From: Enterobacteriaceae bacterium RIT714
GTDB taxonomy: Bacteria; Pseudomonadota; Gammaproteobacteria; Enterobacterales; Enterobacteriaceae
Length of the DNA: 64,000 nt
Assembly: GCA_009668015.1 (NCBI GenBank)
Contig: WJYB01000007.1
Coordinates: forward strand, 1-64,000
Reading direction: 5' to 3'
How positions within the stretch are numbered: position 1 is the stretch's first letter; each line of letters begins with the position of its first letter. The notes under the pieces were generated by a model. The model was not told the origin of the DNA. It was given only the letters and a program-made list of their open reading frames with translations, and ran no database searches. Position numbers and translations under genes: made by a program. Positions 18,495 to 29,233 of the stretch are shown here, piece by piece.

Positions 18495-20939
18495 TTAGGC
18501 CGCTTCAGGTTTGCGGACTTTCTCCGGCAGCTTTACCGGCCTGGTCGCCAGCTCGTCGTGCTCGAAATCATCCACGTTAATGCTGCGCAGACGGCTCTCT
18601 TCGGCCTTCACCAGCACAGCGGCTTCGTTCTGATCGATGATGCCACCCGCCAGCGCCTGTTTGGCCAGTTCATCGAGGCGAGTAAACGGCAGGTTTTTAC
18701 CGAGCTGCTTGCAGATTTTCTGGTGAACCGGATCGGCGGCCATCACATCTAACAGCGCCTCTTCCAGCAAACCAACCGGGTTATGCTCGGTCGGCTTCAG
18801 ATACTGACCACGCCCGATACGAGAACGTGTCGCACTCGGGATCTGCAGGATCTTCGCCACTTTATGATCCAGGATATCGGACGGCGCAAGGTGATGACGA
18901 CCGGTCGGGAAGATCACCACGCGCAGGGCGCCTGCGACAACGCGGTTTGGGAAGTTCGCCAGCAAATCGTCAATCGCCTGCTCTGCCTGATACAGGGCAT
19001 CCTGCACGCCCCAGTGGACCAGCGGCAGATCCGCTTCATGACGGCCTTCATCGTCGTAACGCTTGAGGACCGCGGAGGCCAGGAAGACCTGACTCAACAC
19101 GTCGCCAAGACGCGCTGAAATACGCTCGCGACGCTTCAGGCTACCGCCCAATACCGCCATGGAGATGTCTGAAAGCAGCGCCAGGTTAGCGCTCAGGCGG
19201 TTCAAATGCTGATAGTAGCGTTTGGTTGCATCACCGGTCGGCGTTGAGCTGGTCAAACCGCGGGTCAGACCCAGCCAGAAGCTGCGCATTTTGTTGCTGC
19301 CGACGTGGCCGATGTGTTTAAACAGCAGCTTGTCGAACGCATCCACATCGTTGTTTTGTGCCGCCGCCATCTCCTCAAGGACATAAGGATGACAGCGAAT
19401 CGCGCCCTGGCCAAAGATCATCATGCTGCGGGTCAGAATGTTCGCGCCTTCAACGGTGATGGCAATCGGTGCGCCCTGGTAGCCGCGCGCCAGGAAGTTG
19501 CCTTCACCCAGCATGATGCCTTTCCCGCCTGCAATATCCATTGCGTCAATGATTGACTGCTGCGCACGATGGGTACAGTGATACTTCACAATTGCTGACA
19601 GGACCGCCGGTTTTTCGCCCAGCATAATGCCGTAAGTAATCAGCGAGGCTGCGGCGTCCATCACGTAAGCGTTGCCTGCGATACGCGCCAGCGGCTCTTC
19701 GATGCCTTCCATCTTACCGATGGAGATTTTGAACTGACGGCGGATATGGGCATACGCGCCGATACCCATAGCGACGGACTTCAGGCCGCCGGTAGAGTTT
19801 GACGGCAAGGTAATACCGCGACCGACCGACAGGCATTCAACCAGCATACGCCAGCCCTGACCGGCCATTTTTGGTCCACCGATGATGTAATCAATCGGTA
19901 CGAAAATATCCTGACCGCGGGTCGGACCGTTCTGGAACGGGACGTTCAGCGGGAAGTGACGACGACCAATTTCGACGCCAGGCGTAGACGTTGGGATCAG
20001 CGCACAGGTGATGCCCAGATCTTCCTCGTCGCCCAGCAGTTTATCCGGGTCCGAGAGTTTAAACGCCAGGCCCAGCACGGTAGCGATAGGGGCCAGAGTG
20101 ATATAGCGTTTGTTCCAGGTCAGGCGCATGCCGAGCACCTGCTGGCCCTGCCATTCGCCCATGCACACCACGCCGGTATCCGGGATAGCACCGGCATCAG
20201 AACCCGCTTCCGGGCTGGTCAATGCGAAGCACGGAATCTCCTGACCGCGAGCCAGACGCGGCAGATAGTGATCTTTTTGCTCTTCAGTGCCGTAGTGTTG
20301 CAGCAGTTCGCCCGGGCCTAAAGAGTTTGGCACGCCAACGGTGATCGCCAGAATGCCCGAGACACCCGCCAGCTTTTGCAGGACGCGAGCCTGAGCGTAA
20401 GCAGAGAACTCCAGACCGCCGTACTCTTTTTTGATGATCATCGCAAAGAAACGATGCTCTTTCAGGAAGGCCCACAGTTCCGGCGGCAGATCGGCCATTT
20501 CATGGGTGATCTGGAAATCGTTCGCCATCCGGCACGCTTCTTCAACCGGGCCATCAATAAAGGCTTGCTCTTCGGCGGTCAGACGCGGTTGCGGATAGTT
20601 GTGCAGTTTTTTCCAGTCCGGGTTGCCCTGGAACAGATCGCCTTCCCACCAGGTCGTACCGGCGTCGATCGCCTCTTTTTCCGTGCGCGACATCGGCGGC
20701 ATCACTTTACGGAAGCCACGGAAGACGGGGGCGGAAATCATCGACTTACGCATCGCAGGCACGTTGAGCGGCAGCAGGATAATCGCCAGCGGCAGCACAA
20801 CCCAGATATTCCACAAACCTGCGAGGCCAAGAGCCGCCGTCCAGGCGAGGAGTATCAGGCTACTCAGTAATAAATTAACGCGGTGATAAAACAACACACC
20901 GAGCAGAACAACGGTTGCGATAATGCTCAAAATCATCAT
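18495..20939 (-). CDS. fadE: Acyl-CoA dehydrogenase FadE
   Basis: An 814-residue FAD enzyme that performs the first step of beta-oxidation. Two N-terminal hydrophobic segments (residues 1-20 and 25-60) suggest membrane association. The dehydrogenase domains span about 130-600, with the proposed catalytic base Glu497 in [11 protein letters not shown] and the substrate/FAD segment [15 protein letters not shown] long C-terminal domain is typical of FadE. The ATG at 20939 is preceded by GGGAG. A near-consensus FadR site sits 23 bp upstream, consistent with repression without fatty acids. Confidence 0.97.
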   Translation of the reverse strand: MMILSIIATVVLLGVLFYHRVNLLLSSLILLAWTAALGLAGLWNIWVVLPLAIILLPLNVPAMRKSMISAPVFRGFRKVMPPMSRTEKEAIDAGTTWWEGDLFQGNPDWKKLHNYPQPRLTAEEQAFIDGPVEEACRMANDFQITHEMADLPPELWAFLKEHRFFAMIIKKEYGGLEFSAYAQARVLQKLAGVSGILAITVGVPNSLGPGELLQHYGTEEQKDHYLPRLARGQEIPCFALTSPEAGSDAGAIPDTGVVCMGEWQGQQVLGMRLTWNKRYITLAPIATVLGLAFKLSDPDKLLGDEEDLGITCALIPTSTPGVEIGRRHFPLNVPFQNGPTRGQDIFVPIDYIIGGPKMAGQGWRMLVECLSVGRGITLPSNSTGGLKSVAMGIGAYAHIRRQFKISIGKMEGIEEPLARIAGNAYVMDAAASLITYGIMLGEKPAVLSAIVKYHCTHRAQQSIIDAMDIAGGKGIMLGEGNFLARGYQGAPIAITVEGANILTRSMMIFGQGAIRCHPYVLEEMAAAQNNDVDAFDKLLFKHIGHVGSNKMRSFWLGLTRGLTSSTPTGDATKRYYQHLNRLSANLALLSDISMAVLGGSLKRRERISARLGDVLSQVFLASAVLKRYDDEGRHEADLPLVHWGVQDALYQAEQAIDDLLANFPNRVVAGALRVVIFPTGRHHLAPSDILDHKVAKILQIPSATRSRIGRGQYLKPTEHNPVGLLEEALLDVMAADPVHQKICKQLGKNLPFTRLDELAKQALAGGIIDQNEAAVLVKAEESRLRSINVDDFEHDELATRPVKLPEKVRKPEAA

Positions 20940-20961
20940 AAAGAAAAGCTCCCTTGCTTGT

Positions 20962-20978
20962 AGGAGGTCTGACCACTT
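20962..20978 (-). promoter_or_regulatory. FadR operator of fadE
   Basis: On the minus strand the 17-mer AAGTGGTCAGACCTCCT matches the FadR consensus core TGGTCNGACC. It lies between fadE and its promoter region. The rest of the 363-bp fadE-gmhA spacer (20940-21302) holds no gene, a CRP-like TGTGAAC half site near 21022 on the minus strand, and a TTGCAGC/GCTGCAA hairpin at 21128-21144. Confidence 0.8.
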
Positions 20979-21302
20979 GTGATGATATGGTTGTAGTGGA
21001 TGTTATTTCTTTTAGCAATGTGTTCACAAAATAATTACAACCTGGTTCACATTGTTCAGGTATTCACAGGCACGAATCATCAAAACGCCGAAAGATACGC
21101 TTGGCCGGCTAGCCGAAATCATTCGATTTGCAGCAAGGCTGCAAGCCTGAGAATCTCCGGGCGTTTATCTCAATAAGTGACTGGGGCGAGCTGGCGCAAC
21201 CAGCGCATATGCGACGTGAAGAATGACGGGTATAGCTTCTCGCTTTTCTCGCGATCCGGTACACTCCCTGTGTTATTTCATCAATACTGAAGGATTATCC
21301 TC

Positions 21303-21881
21303 ATGTACCAGGATCTTATTCGTAACGAACTGAACGAAGCGGCGGAAACGCTGGCTAACTTTCTGAAAGATGAAGCCAATATTCACGCGATTCAGCGCGC
21401 GGCGGTTCTGCTGGCGGACAGCTTCAAAGCCGGTGGTAAAGTGATCTCTTGCGGTAACGGCGGCTCACACTGTGACGCCATGCACTTTGCCGAAGAGCTG
21501 ACCGGTCGCTATCGTGAAAACCGCCCGGGCTACCCGGCGATTGCGATTTCTGACGTTAGCCACATCTCCTGCGTGGGTAACGACTTCGGTTACGATCATA
21601 TCTTCTCACGCTATGTAGAAGCTGTGGGTCGTGAAGGGGATGTCCTGCTCGGTATCTCGACGTCTGGCAATTCCGCTAACGTGATCAAAGCGATTGAAGC
21701 GGCGCGCGAAAAAGGCATGAAAGTCATCACCCTGACCGGTAAAGATGGCGGTAAAATGGCGGGCTCAGCGGATATCGAAATCCGTGTGCCGCATTTCGGT
21801 TACGCTGACCGCGTTCAGGAAATTCACATTAAAGTGATTCATATCCTGATTCAGCTGATTGAAAAAGAGATGGTTAAGTAA
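21303..21881 (+). CDS. gmhA: Sedoheptulose-7-phosphate isomerase
   Basis: A 192-residue SIS-domain enzyme that converts sedoheptulose 7-phosphate to D-glycero-D-manno-heptose 7-phosphate, the first step of ADP-heptose synthesis for the LPS inner core. The SIS motifs [18 protein letters not shown] and [13 protein letters not shown] are present. The length equals E. coli GmhA (LpcA). The ATG at 21303 follows AAGGA. It is monocistronic, ending at a clear terminator before yafJ. Confidence 0.97.
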   Translation: MYQDLIRNELNEAAETLANFLKDEANIHAIQRAAVLLADSFKAGGKVISCGNGGSHCDAMHFAEELTGRYRENRPGYPAIAISDVSHISCVGNDFGYDHIFSRYVEAVGREGDVLLGISTSGNSANVIKAIEAAREKGMKVITLTGKDGGKMAGSADIEIRVPHFGYADRVQEIHIKVIHILIQLIEKEMVK

Positions 21882-21993
21882 GAAGGCTATTTTATTTGCC
21901 ATTTTGAATCCGGGCAGTGCTCGAAATCCTCACGTACTACGCGTACGCGCCGGTTTCTGTGCGCTGTCCGAAGCCAAACTGGCTGCAACAATT

Positions 21994-22019
21994 ACGCCTT
22001 ACCGCTTTAAGGCGTTTTT
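21994..22019 (+). terminator. gmhA terminator
   Basis: ACGCCTTA (21994-22001), a 6-nt loop and TAAGGCGT (22008-22015) are followed by TTTT. The T tail nearly touches the yafJ ribosome site GGAGGTG. Confidence 0.85.
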
Positions 22020-22032
22020 GTGGAGGTGATGT

Positions 22033-22800
22033 ATGTGCGAATTGCTCGGGATGAGCGCCAATGTGCCAACCGATATCTGCTTTAGTTTCACCGGGCTGGT
22101 TCAGCGCGGCGGAGGCACCGGTCCGCATAAAGACGGCTGGGGTATTACCTTCTACGAAGGCAAAGGTTGTCGCACGTTCAAAGATCCGCAACCCAGCTTC
22201 AACTCGCCCATCGCCAGACTGGTGCAGGATTACCCGATAAAATCGTGTTCGGTGATTGCCCATATTCGTCAGGCCAATCGCGGCGAGGTGGCGCTGGAGA
22301 ATACCCATCCTTTCACCCGGGAGCTGTGGGGCCGTAACTGGACCTATGCGCATAACGGGCAACTGACCGGCTATAAGACACTAGAGACGGGCAATTTCCG
22401 TCCGGTGGGAGAAACCGACAGCGAAAAAGCCTTTTGCTGGCTGTTACACAAGCTGACCGAACGTTATCCACGCACGCCGGGAAATATGGCGGCGGTGTTT
22501 AAGTACATCGGCTCGCTGGCGTGTGAGCTGCGTGAGAAGGGCGTATTTAATATGCTGCTGTCGGATGGGCGCTATGTGATGGCGTTCTGCTCGACCAATC
22601 TTTTCTGGATCACCCGTCGCGCGCCGTTTGGCGTGGCAAAGTTGCTTGATCAGGACGTGGAGATTGATTTCCAGAAAGAGACCACACCCAATGATGTGGT
22701 CACGGTTATCGCCACTCAGCCGCTGACCGGCAATGAAACCTGGCAAAAGATTATGCCAGGCGAGTGGGTCTTATTTTGTCTCGGGAACCGCGTAATTTGA
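22033..22800 (+). CDS. yafJ: Class II glutamine amidotransferase-like protein YafJ
   Basis: A 255-residue protein with an N-terminal nucleophile amidotransferase fold. Cys2 is exposed after Met removal (MCELLGMSA). Conserved elements include [20 protein letters not shown] and AHNGQL. The partner acceptor domain of true synthetases is missing, so it probably acts as a glutaminase-type or peptide-processing enzyme of unknown substrate. Its last 30 bp overlap the 3' end of yafK on the opposite strand. Confidence 0.93.
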   Translation: MCELLGMSANVPTDICFSFTGLVQRGGGTGPHKDGWGITFYEGKGCRTFKDPQPSFNSPIARLVQDYPIKSCSVIAHIRQANRGEVALENTHPFTRELWGRNWTYAHNGQLTGYKTLETGNFRPVGETDSEKAFCWLLHKLTERYPRTPGNMAAVFKYIGSLACELREKGVFNMLLSDGRYVMAFCSTNLFWITRRAPFGVAKLLDQDVEIDFQKETTPNDVVTVIATQPLTGNETWQKIMPGEWVLFCLGNRVI

Positions 22801-23511
22801 CGCCAGCTGCGGGTGGACGACTTCATGACTCAGCGGTTTGCTGACGATGTAACGTCCATCCGCTACCGAAACGGTCGGTGGTTTGTGAGTCTGCTGGAAG
22901 TAGTCATAGCCGGGTTTAAGCTGTTTCCAGAAATCCGCGTAGGTCGAATACTTATGACGCTGCATATTGGCATCGGTCATGCGGAACGGATAGATGCTCA
23001 CCTGAACCCCCGCCTGGCCGAAGACTAACGCGCCGGTCACGAACTGGAAAATCTCATCAATGCCGCTGTCGGTCATCGCATAGCAACCGACAGATACGCA
23101 GGCACCGTGAATCATCAGGTATTTACCGTCATAGCCGTGAGCACGATCAAAGGCATTCGGGAAGCCAATGTTGATCGCTTTATAAAAACGGCTGTCGGGT
23201 TTGAGCTGACTGCGCTGAATGGTGTAGAACCCTTCAGGACTTTTAAAATCACCCTGACGTTGCTTCGGGCCTAACCCACCGGAATAGTTACAAATTTTGT
23301 AGCTATCAAGTAGCTGATATGTCTCGCCCATTTTCACAAACAGATCGAGCGTGCGTTCTTCCTTGAAGATCTGAATATAGACCGGTGATCCCATCAACTG
23401 CTGTTTATATTCTTTGCTGACCGGCGTAGTGGAACTGTTGCTGCCAAGCAGCCCAGCAAATGACACACACGGTATTAGAAGCATCGCAATGAATAATGCG
23501 ATTTTACGCAT
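22771..23511 (-). CDS. yafK: YkuD-family murein hydrolase/L,D-transpeptidase-like protein YafK (DpaA)
   Basis: A 246-residue periplasmic protein with a signal peptide ([12 protein letters not shown]...VSFA). The YkuD catalytic motif is [14 protein letters not shown] (His, Ser/Gly, Cys). E. coli YafK, also called DpaA or LdtF, removes Braun lipoprotein from peptidoglycan, reversing the work of other L,D-transpeptidases. The length matches. It is convergent and 30 bp overlapping with yafJ, and divergent from dinB across a 284-bp spacer. Confidence 0.94.
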   Translation of the reverse strand: MRKIALFIAMLLIPCVSFAGLLGSNSSTTPVSKEYKQQLMGSPVYIQIFKEERTLDLFVKMGETYQLLDSYKICNYSGGLGPKQRQGDFKSPEGFYTIQRSQLKPDSRFYKAINIGFPNAFDRAHGYDGKYLMIHGACVSVGCYAMTDSGIDEIFQFVTGALVFGQAGVQVSIYPFRMTDANMQRHKYSTYADFWKQLKPGYDYFQQTHKPPTVSVADGRYIVSKPLSHEVVHPQLASNYAVPETK

Positions 23512-23761
23512 ACTACTTATTCCTTGATAAAGCTAAAGCCAACTTGCCAGGACGGCAAAAGAGACCCGAAATCAGAATTTTCTGTATTAGGAGCGCTCAC
23601 ATTAGCACCGCTGCATTTTTTCGCAAGAGTGAACGAATGAGTTTACAAAATAGTTTTCCGTTATAAAGCATCTCTGTGTGAATGAATGTAAGAACTTTGC
23701 GAAACAGTGCGCATTTCAGACTCACAATAATAACAAGGGCTTCTCAATTCTGCGTTTTTCA

Positions 23762-23777
23762 CTGTATACTTATCCAG
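23762..23777 (+). promoter_or_regulatory. LexA (SOS) box of dinB
   Basis: CTGTATACTTATCCAG fits the LexA consensus CTG-N10-CAG and is 18 bp upstream of the dinB ATG. dinB should therefore be induced by DNA damage. Confidence 0.9.
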
Positions 23778-23795
23778 TAAAGAGTGAGGCTCAGT

Positions 23796-24854
23796 ATGCG
23801 CAAAATAATCCATGTCGATATGGACTGCTTTTTTGCCGCCGTAGAGATGCGAGACAACCCGACCCTGCGGGACGTCCCCATTGCGATTGGCGGTAGCCGC
23901 GTAAAACGTGGCGTGATCAGCACCGCTAACTACCCGGCGCGCAAATTTGGCGTGCGCAGCGCCATGCCCACGGCGATGGCGCTCAAGCTCTGCCCTCATC
24001 TCATCCTGTTACCCGGCCGTTTTGATGCTTATAAAGAGGCCTCGGTTCATATTCGGGAAATCTTCTCTCGCTATACCTCGCTCATCGAGCCGCTGTCTCT
24101 GGACGAAGCGTATCTGGACGTGACGGACAGTGTGCATTGCCATGGCTCCGCCACGCTGATGGCGCAGGAAATCCGCCAGACCATTTCCGACGAACTGAAC
24201 CTGACGGCCTCCGCCGGTATCGCACCGGTAAAATTTCTGGCAAAAATCGCCTCTGACTTAAATAAGCCAAATGGTCAGTTCGTGATTACGCCAGACGATG
24301 TTCCGACATTTTTGAAGACCCTGCCGCTTGGCAAAATCCCCGGCGTGGGTAAAGTTTCAGCCGCGAAACTGGAAAGCCTGGGGCTACGTACCTGCGAAGA
24401 TGTGCAGAACAGCGATCTGGCAATGCTGCTCAAGCGTTTTGGCAAATTTGGGCGCGTGCTTTGGGAGCGTAGTCAGGGGATTGACGAGCGCAGTATCAAC
24501 AGCGAACGCTTGCGCAAATCAGTGGGAGTAGAACGCACGCTGGCCGAGGACATCCACGACTGGCATGACTGCGAAACTATTATCGTCGAGCAGCTCTACC
24601 CCGAGCTGGAGCGGCGGCTGGCAAAAGTTAAGCCAGATCTCCTCATTGCGCGCCAGGGAGTTAAGCTGAAGTTTAACGACTTCCAGCAGACAACCCAGGA
24701 GCATGTCTGGCCGCGGCTGAATAAAGACGACCTGATTGTGACCGCAAGGAAAGCCTGGCAGGAACGGCGCGCGGGGCGGGGAGTGCGGCTGGTGGGATTA
24801 CATGTCACCTTGCTTGATCCGCAGCTTGAGCGACAGCTGGTGCTGGGGTTATAA
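23796..24854 (+). CDS. dinB: DNA polymerase IV
   Basis: A 352-residue Y-family translesion polymerase. The metal ligands are Asp8 (HVDMD) and Asp103-Glu104 (LSLDEAYLD); the steric-gate Phe is in DCFFAAVE. The C-terminal beta-clamp motif QLVLGL is exact. The start at 23796 ([10 protein letters not shown]) matches E. coli; an in-frame ATG at 23784 would add four residues and lies closer to the LexA box. The E. coli yafN-yafO-yafP genes that follow dinB are missing; repeats follow instead. Confidence 0.97.
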   Translation: MRKIIHVDMDCFFAAVEMRDNPTLRDVPIAIGGSRVKRGVISTANYPARKFGVRSAMPTAMALKLCPHLILLPGRFDAYKEASVHIREIFSRYTSLIEPLSLDEAYLDVTDSVHCHGSATLMAQEIRQTISDELNLTASAGIAPVKFLAKIASDLNKPNGQFVITPDDVPTFLKTLPLGKIPGVGKVSAAKLESLGLRTCEDVQNSDLAMLLKRFGKFGRVLWERSQGIDERSINSERLRKSVGVERTLAEDIHDWHDCETIIVEQLYPELERRLAKVKPDLLIARQGVKLKFNDFQQTTQEHVWPRLNKDDLIVTARKAWQERRAGRGVRLVGLHVTLLDPQLERQLVLGL

Positions 24855-24858
24855 AAAA

Positions 24859-24885
24859 GCCCGGTAGCGCTACGCTTACCGGACC
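24859..24885. repeat. REP-like palindromic element
   Basis: CCCGGTAGCG...CGCTTACCGG is an imperfect palindrome with the look of Klebsiella/Enterobacter REP units. It begins 5 bp after the dinB stop and may stabilise or end its mRNA. Confidence 0.55.
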
Positions 24886-24955
24886 TGCATTTTGGCTCCC
24901 TCTCCCTGTGGGAAAGGGCCGGGGTGAGGGCATCAAACCGCACAGAATAAAAGCA

Positions 24956-24979
24956 AAACGGTAACCTGAGTTACCGTTT
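24956..24979. terminator. Bidirectional terminator, copy 1
   Basis: The perfect 10-bp stem AAACGGTAAC / GTTACCGTTT with a CTGA loop lies in the first 94-bp unit, between the convergent dinB and pepD. Confidence 0.8.
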
Positions 24980-25049
24980 CTAGTGTTTTCTCCCTCTCCC
25001 CGTGGAAGAGGGCTGGGGTGAGGGCATCAAACCGCACAGAATAAAAGCA

Positions 25050-25073
25050 AAACGGTAACCTGAGTTACCGTTT
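25050..25073. terminator. Bidirectional terminator, copy 2
   Basis: An identical copy of the hairpin at 24956, 94 bp further on, created by the tandem duplication. It is nearer to pepD and so probably serves that gene. Confidence 0.8.
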
Positions 25074-25147
25074 CTAGTGTTTTCTCCCTCTCCCTGTGGG
25101 AGAGGGCTGGGGTGAGGGCATCAAACCGCACCCACCCCAGTAGCGAC

Positions 25148-26605
25148 TTACTTCGCCGGAATGGATTTCAGCAGTTCGGTCAGCAGCGTCCAGTAGTGGC
25201 CCACGCTTTCGATATGGACTTGCTCATCCGGAGAGTGTGGACCGGTAATGGTTGGCCCGATGGACACCATGTCCATGTCAGGATACGGTTTTTTGAACAG
25301 ACCGCACTCCAGACCTGCGTGGATCACCTGAATGTTCGGGGTGCTGTTGAACAGACGCTGATAAGTTTCACGCACCAGCGCCATCACCGGAGAAGAGGCA
25401 TCTGGCTGCCAGCCAGGATAGCTGCCTTTCGCGGAGGTTTTCGCGCCAGACAGTTTGCCCAGTGACTCCAGCATGCTCACGACGTACTCTTTACCGCTGT
25501 CGATCAGAGATCGGATCAGGCAGATGATTTCCGCGCTGTCGTCACTCATGGTGACAACGCCCACGTTCAGGGACGTTTCCACCACGCCTTTCGCCACGTC
25601 GGAGTTGCGAATCACGCCGTTTGGCGTGGCATTCAGCAACTGCACAAAGCTGTCGCGAGAGTGTGCTGTCAGCGCGGCTTTATCGCTGGAGACGGCTTCC
25701 AGAACCACGGTCAGGTTTTTCTCTTTCACTGACAGCTCGTTTTTCAGGATATCCAGATAAACGTTCGCCAGGTTTTTCAGCTCGTCGGCTTTATCTGCCG
25801 CAACGGCAACGGTAGCGAAGGCTTCACGCGGAATCGCGTTACGCAGCGTACCACCATTGAAATCAACCAGACGCAGATCCAGTTCAGCCGCATGGCCTGC
25901 CAGGAAACGGGCCAGCAGTTTGTTGGCGTTACCCAGACCTAAATGAATATCGCCGCCGGAGTGGCCGCCTTTCAGGCCTTTCAGCGTCAGTTTGAAGGTC
26001 TGGAATCCGGCAGGAACCGCTTCACGGGTCAGTGGCAGGGTAGTGATGAAATCAATCCCCCCGGCACAACCCATATAGATCTCACCTTCTTCTTCGGAGT
26101 CGGTGTTGATCAGGATATCCGCCTGCAGCCAGTTCGCCTGCAGACCGAATGCGCCGTCCATACCTGCTTCTTCTGTCATGGTCAGCAGGACTTCCAGCGG
26201 ACCATGTTCAACGCGATCATCAGCCAGCACCGCCAGCGCAGATGCCATACCGATGCCGTTATCGGCGCCCAGCGTGGTGCCGCGTGCTTTCACCCATTCA
26301 CCGTCGATATATGGCTGAATAGGGTCTTTAGTGAAATCGTGTTCAGTATCGTTGTTCTTCTGCGGAACCATGTCCAGGTGCGCCTGCAGCACAACCGGTT
26401 TGCGGTTTTCCATTCCTGCGGTGGCCGCTTTACGAAGCAGAATATTGCCAATTTGGTCACGTTCAGCGTGCAGGCCTTTTTCCTTCGCCCAGTCCATAAT
26501 ATGTTCGGCAAGTTGTTCTTCATGATAGGACGGGTGGGGAATGGAACAGATTTTGGCAAAAATATCCCACAGCGGCTGTGGAGATAATTGAGACAGTTCA
26601 GACAC
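25148..26605 (-). CDS. pepD: Aminoacyl-histidine dipeptidase (peptidase D)
   Basis: A 485-residue M20-family zinc dipeptidase that cleaves Xaa-His and other dipeptides in the cytosol. Metal-site motifs VLQAHLDMVPQ, LGADNGIGMA and TMTEEAGMDGA are intact. I chose the GTG at 26605, giving the E. coli N-terminus SELSQLSPQPLWDIF and the E. coli length; AAGGAGAC precedes it. The reading frame is open 55 codons further upstream, but that part is not family-like. It is divergent from gpt. Confidence 0.96.
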   Translation of the reverse strand: MSELSQLSPQPLWDIFAKICSIPHPSYHEEQLAEHIMDWAKEKGLHAERDQIGNILLRKAATAGMENRKPVVLQAHLDMVPQKNNDTEHDFTKDPIQPYIDGEWVKARGTTLGADNGIGMASALAVLADDRVEHGPLEVLLTMTEEAGMDGAFGLQANWLQADILINTDSEEEGEIYMGCAGGIDFITTLPLTREAVPAGFQTFKLTLKGLKGGHSGGDIHLGLGNANKLLARFLAGHAAELDLRLVDFNGGTLRNAIPREAFATVAVAADKADELKNLANVYLDILKNELSVKEKNLTVVLEAVSSDKAALTAHSRDSFVQLLNATPNGVIRNSDVAKGVVETSLNVGVVTMSDDSAEIICLIRSLIDSGKEYVVSMLESLGKLSGAKTSAKGSYPGWQPDASSPVMALVRETYQRLFNSTPNIQVIHAGLECGLFKKPYPDMDMVSIGPTITGPHSPDEQVHIESVGHYWTLLTELLKSIPAK

Positions 26606-26865
26606 GATAAGTCTCCTTGTCGTGGCGCTGCAAACAAGCTTGCAGGTCACAGGGTTAGCAGGTTGATAGTCAGCACAAGTCAGGCTTGCGAGATAAGGTT
26701 GAGAATACCACTTTCTCCGTTTGCTGCTAGCATAAAGCAAGTAAAAACTCCGGCTGGCGGCGCTAAACACTGGTTTTTAGTGCGTCAGATCTCTATAATC
26801 TCGCGCAACCTATTTCCCCCTCGAACACTTTTTAAGCCGTATATAAACAGGCTGGGACACTTCAC

Positions 26866-27324
26866 ATGAGCGAAAAATACGTCGTCACCTGGGACATGTT
26901 GCAGATTCACGCACGCAAACTGGCAGCACGTCTGATGCCTTCTGAACAGTGGAAAGGCATCATCGCCGTGAGCCGTGGCGGTCTGGTACCGGGAGCGCTG
27001 CTGGCTCGTGAGCTGGGTATTCGTCATGTCGATACCGTTTGCATCTCCAGCTATGACCACGACAATCAACGTGAGCTGACCGTGCTGAAGCGCGCCGAAG
27101 GCGACGGTGAAGGTTTCATCGTCATTGACGATCTGGTGGACACCGGCGGCACTGCCGTTGCGATCCGCGACATGTATCCAAAAGCGCATTTCGTCACTAT
27201 CTTCGCTAAACCAGCTGGTCGCCCGCTGGTTGATGATTACGTGATTGATATCCCGCAGGATACCTGGATTGAACAGCCGTGGGATATGGGCGTGGTCTTT
27301 GTACCGCCAATTTCTGGCCGTTAA
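26866..27324 (+). CDS. gpt: Xanthine-guanine phosphoribosyltransferase
   Basis: A 152-residue purine salvage enzyme converting guanine, xanthine and, less well, hypoxanthine to their nucleotides with PRPP. The PRPP-binding loop is [14 protein letters not shown]. The length equals the E. coli enzyme. It is a single gene with its own strong terminator, divergent from pepD. Confidence 0.97.
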   Translation: MSEKYVVTWDMLQIHARKLAARLMPSEQWKGIIAVSRGGLVPGALLARELGIRHVDTVCISSYDHDNQRELTVLKRAEGDGEGFIVIDDLVDTGGTAVAIRDMYPKAHFVTIFAKPAGRPLVDDYVIDIPQDTWIEQPWDMGVVFVPPISGR

Positions 27325-27346
27325 TACCGTAACGAAATTATTTTTT

Positions 27347-27378
27347 AACGCCCGGTGATGCCGGGCGTTGTTTTTTTT
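27347..27378 (+). terminator. gpt terminator
   Basis: AACGCCCGG / CCGGGCGTT (27347-27355, 27361-27369) is followed by G and eight Ts. Confidence 0.93.
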
Positions 27379-27434
27379 AGCCTGCCTCGCGTTACAATGG
27401 CATCTATGTGACGTATTCATGGAGGCCGCGCGCA

Positions 27435-28679
27435 ATGACCCAGGCGAATCTTAGCGAAACGCTGTTCAAACCCCGTTTCAAGCATCCGGAAACGTCGACG
27501 CTGGTGCGTCGTTTTAATCCGGGCACTCAGCCTGCTGTCCAGTCCGCCCTGGACGGCAAAAATATTCCTCACTGGTACCGCATGATTAATCGTCTGATGT
27601 GGATTTGGCGTGGCATCGATGCCCGTGAAATCCTTGAGGTGCAGGCGCGTATCGTGATGAGCGAGGCCGATCGTACCGACAGCGATCTTTACGATACGGT
27701 GGTAGGTTATCGCGGTGGCAACTGGATCTACGAATGGGCCACGCAGGCGATGCTCTGGCAGCAAAAGGCCAGTCAGGAACAGGACCAAACGCTGAGTGGC
27801 CAGCACTGGCTGCACGCTGCAAACCTGTACAGTATCGCCGCCTACCCCCATCTGAAGGGGGATGAACTGGCTGAACAAGCGCAGGCGCTGGCGAATCGCG
27901 CTTACGAAGAAGCGGCACAGCGTCTGCCCTGCAACATGCGTGAGATTGAATTCACCATCCCGGGCGGCGCGCCCGTCAGCGGTTTTTTGCACATGCCTCC
28001 TGGCGATGGCCCGTTCCCGACGGTGCTAATGTGCGGTGGCTTAGATTCCCTGCAAATTGACTATTACAGCCTGTTTGAACGCTATTTTGCACCAAAAGGG
28101 ATCGCGATGCTGACGCTGGACATGCCGTCCATCGGCTTTTCTTCGAAGTGGAAACTGACACAAGATTCCAGCTTACTGCACCAGCACGCACTGAAGGCGC
28201 TGGAGAATATTCCCTGGGTTGATCACACCCGCGTGGCCGCCTTTGGTTTCCGTTTTGGCGCCAACGTGGCGGTACGACTGGCGTATCTTGAGTCGTCGCA
28301 TCTGAAAGCGGTGGCCTGTCTGGGGCCGGTGGTTCATGCGCTGCTCAGCGATCCAACTCGTCAGGGGAGCGTGCCGGAGATGTATTTAGACGTGCTGGCG
28401 AGCCGCCTTGGCATGCATGATGCATCAGATGAAGCGCTACGCGTTGAGCTCAATCGCTATTCCTTAAAAACGCAGGGTCTGCTGGGACGTCGCTGTCCCA
28501 CGCCGATGCTATCAGGATACTGGAAAAACGATCCTTTCAGCCCGGAAGAGGAGTCCCGCTTAATCACATCGTCATCTTCGGATGGCAAGCTGCTTGAGAT
28601 ACCGTTTAGTCCGGTGTATCAGAATTTTGACAAGGCATTGAAAGAGATTACACGCTGGATCGACCAGAGATTGTGTTAA
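27435..28679 (+). CDS. frsA: FrsA/YafA, alpha/beta-hydrolase-fold protein (fermentation-respiration switch)
   Basis: A 414-residue protein equal in length to E. coli FrsA. The C-terminal two thirds form an alpha/beta hydrolase fold ([21 protein letters not shown]; nucleophile-elbow-like [12 protein letters not shown]). FrsA binds the unphosphorylated EIIA-Glc of the PTS in E. coli and influences the balance of fermentation and respiration. The elbow has Arg rather than a Ser nucleophile (GFRFG), so classical esterase activity is doubtful. The ATG at 27435 is preceded by GGAGG. Confidence 0.93.
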   Translation: MTQANLSETLFKPRFKHPETSTLVRRFNPGTQPAVQSALDGKNIPHWYRMINRLMWIWRGIDAREILEVQARIVMSEADRTDSDLYDTVVGYRGGNWIYEWATQAMLWQQKASQEQDQTLSGQHWLHAANLYSIAAYPHLKGDELAEQAQALANRAYEEAAQRLPCNMREIEFTIPGGAPVSGFLHMPPGDGPFPTVLMCGGLDSLQIDYYSLFERYFAPKGIAMLTLDMPSIGFSSKWKLTQDSSLLHQHALKALENIPWVDHTRVAAFGFRFGANVAVRLAYLESSHLKAVACLGPVVHALLSDPTRQGSVPEMYLDVLASRLGMHDASDEALRVELNRYSLKTQGLLGRRCPTPMLSGYWKNDPFSPEEESRLITSSSSDGKLLEIPFSPVYQNFDKALKEITRWIDQRLC

Positions 28680-28736
28680 TAGATTGCTAAATTTTGATGG
28701 TTTGGTAAAACAGTGGCTTCACAAAAGGAGATCGCA

Positions 28737-29138
28737 ATGACGTTACCGAGTGGACACCCGAAAAGTAGACTGATTAAGAAGTTCATGGCTCTTGGCCCGT
28801 ATATCCGAGAAGAGCAGTGTGAAGAGAATCGCTTTTTTTTCGACTGCCTGGCTGTTTGCGTCAACGTGAAGCCTGCACCCGAAAAACGTGAATTCTGGGG
28901 CTGGTGGATGGAAATGGAAGCGGAAGAGAAACGCTTTACTTACAGCTATCACTTTGGTTTGTTTAACAAAGATGGACACTGGGAAGCGACGACGATTAAA
29001 GATCAAGAAGTGATTGATCGTCTTGAGCAGACTCTGCGTGGCTTCCACGACAGAGCGCGCGATCTACTGGCAACGTTAGAACTGAAACTCGAACCTGCCG
29101 ATAACTTCACCGATCAGACCGTTAAGCTCACCGCTTAA
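28737..29138 (+). CDS. crl: Sigma-S factor-binding protein Crl
   Basis: A 133-residue activator that binds RpoS and helps it assemble with core RNA polymerase, promoting general stress, curli and biofilm genes. The conserved segments [38 protein letters not shown] and REFWGWWME are intact. The start at 28737 follows AAAAGGAG and matches E. coli. It is divided from phoE by a shared convergent terminator. Confidence 0.95.
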   Translation: MTLPSGHPKSRLIKKFMALGPYIREEQCEENRFFFDCLAVCVNVKPAPEKREFWGWWMEMEAEEKRFTYSYHFGLFNKDGHWEATTIKDQEVIDRLEQTLRGFHDRARDLLATLELKLEPADNFTDQTVKLTA

Positions 29139-29187
29139 CGCGTCAAATGGGCAGGAAGCCATCTTCATCAGGCAACTGCCACAGACA

Positions 29188-29222
29188 ATAAAAAACCCGC
29201 TGCTTGCGCAACGGGTTTTTTT
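29188..29222. terminator. Bidirectional crl/phoE terminator
   Basis: AAAAACCCG ... CGGGTTTTT (29191-29199, 29212-29220) with an inner TGC/GCA pairing is flanked by A and T runs. It lies between convergent genes. Confidence 0.88.
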
Positions 29223-29233
29223 ATTTGCCATTA

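Larger units (their letters stand above)
24896..25131. repeat. 94-bp tandem repeat, two and a half copies
   Basis: Copies start at 24896, 24990 and 25084 (exact 94-bp period); the third stops after about 48 bp. Each unit begins with an imperfect palindrome (CTCCCTCTCCC...GGGTGAGGG), continues with CATCAAACCGCAC and, in the complete units, ends with a terminator hairpin. Copies differ at only a few bases, so the duplication is recent. Confidence 0.92.

Noticed and set aside
24893..25131. Possible CRISPR array because of regular repeats
   Set aside because: The units are adjacent tandem copies without unique spacers, and no cas gene is present.
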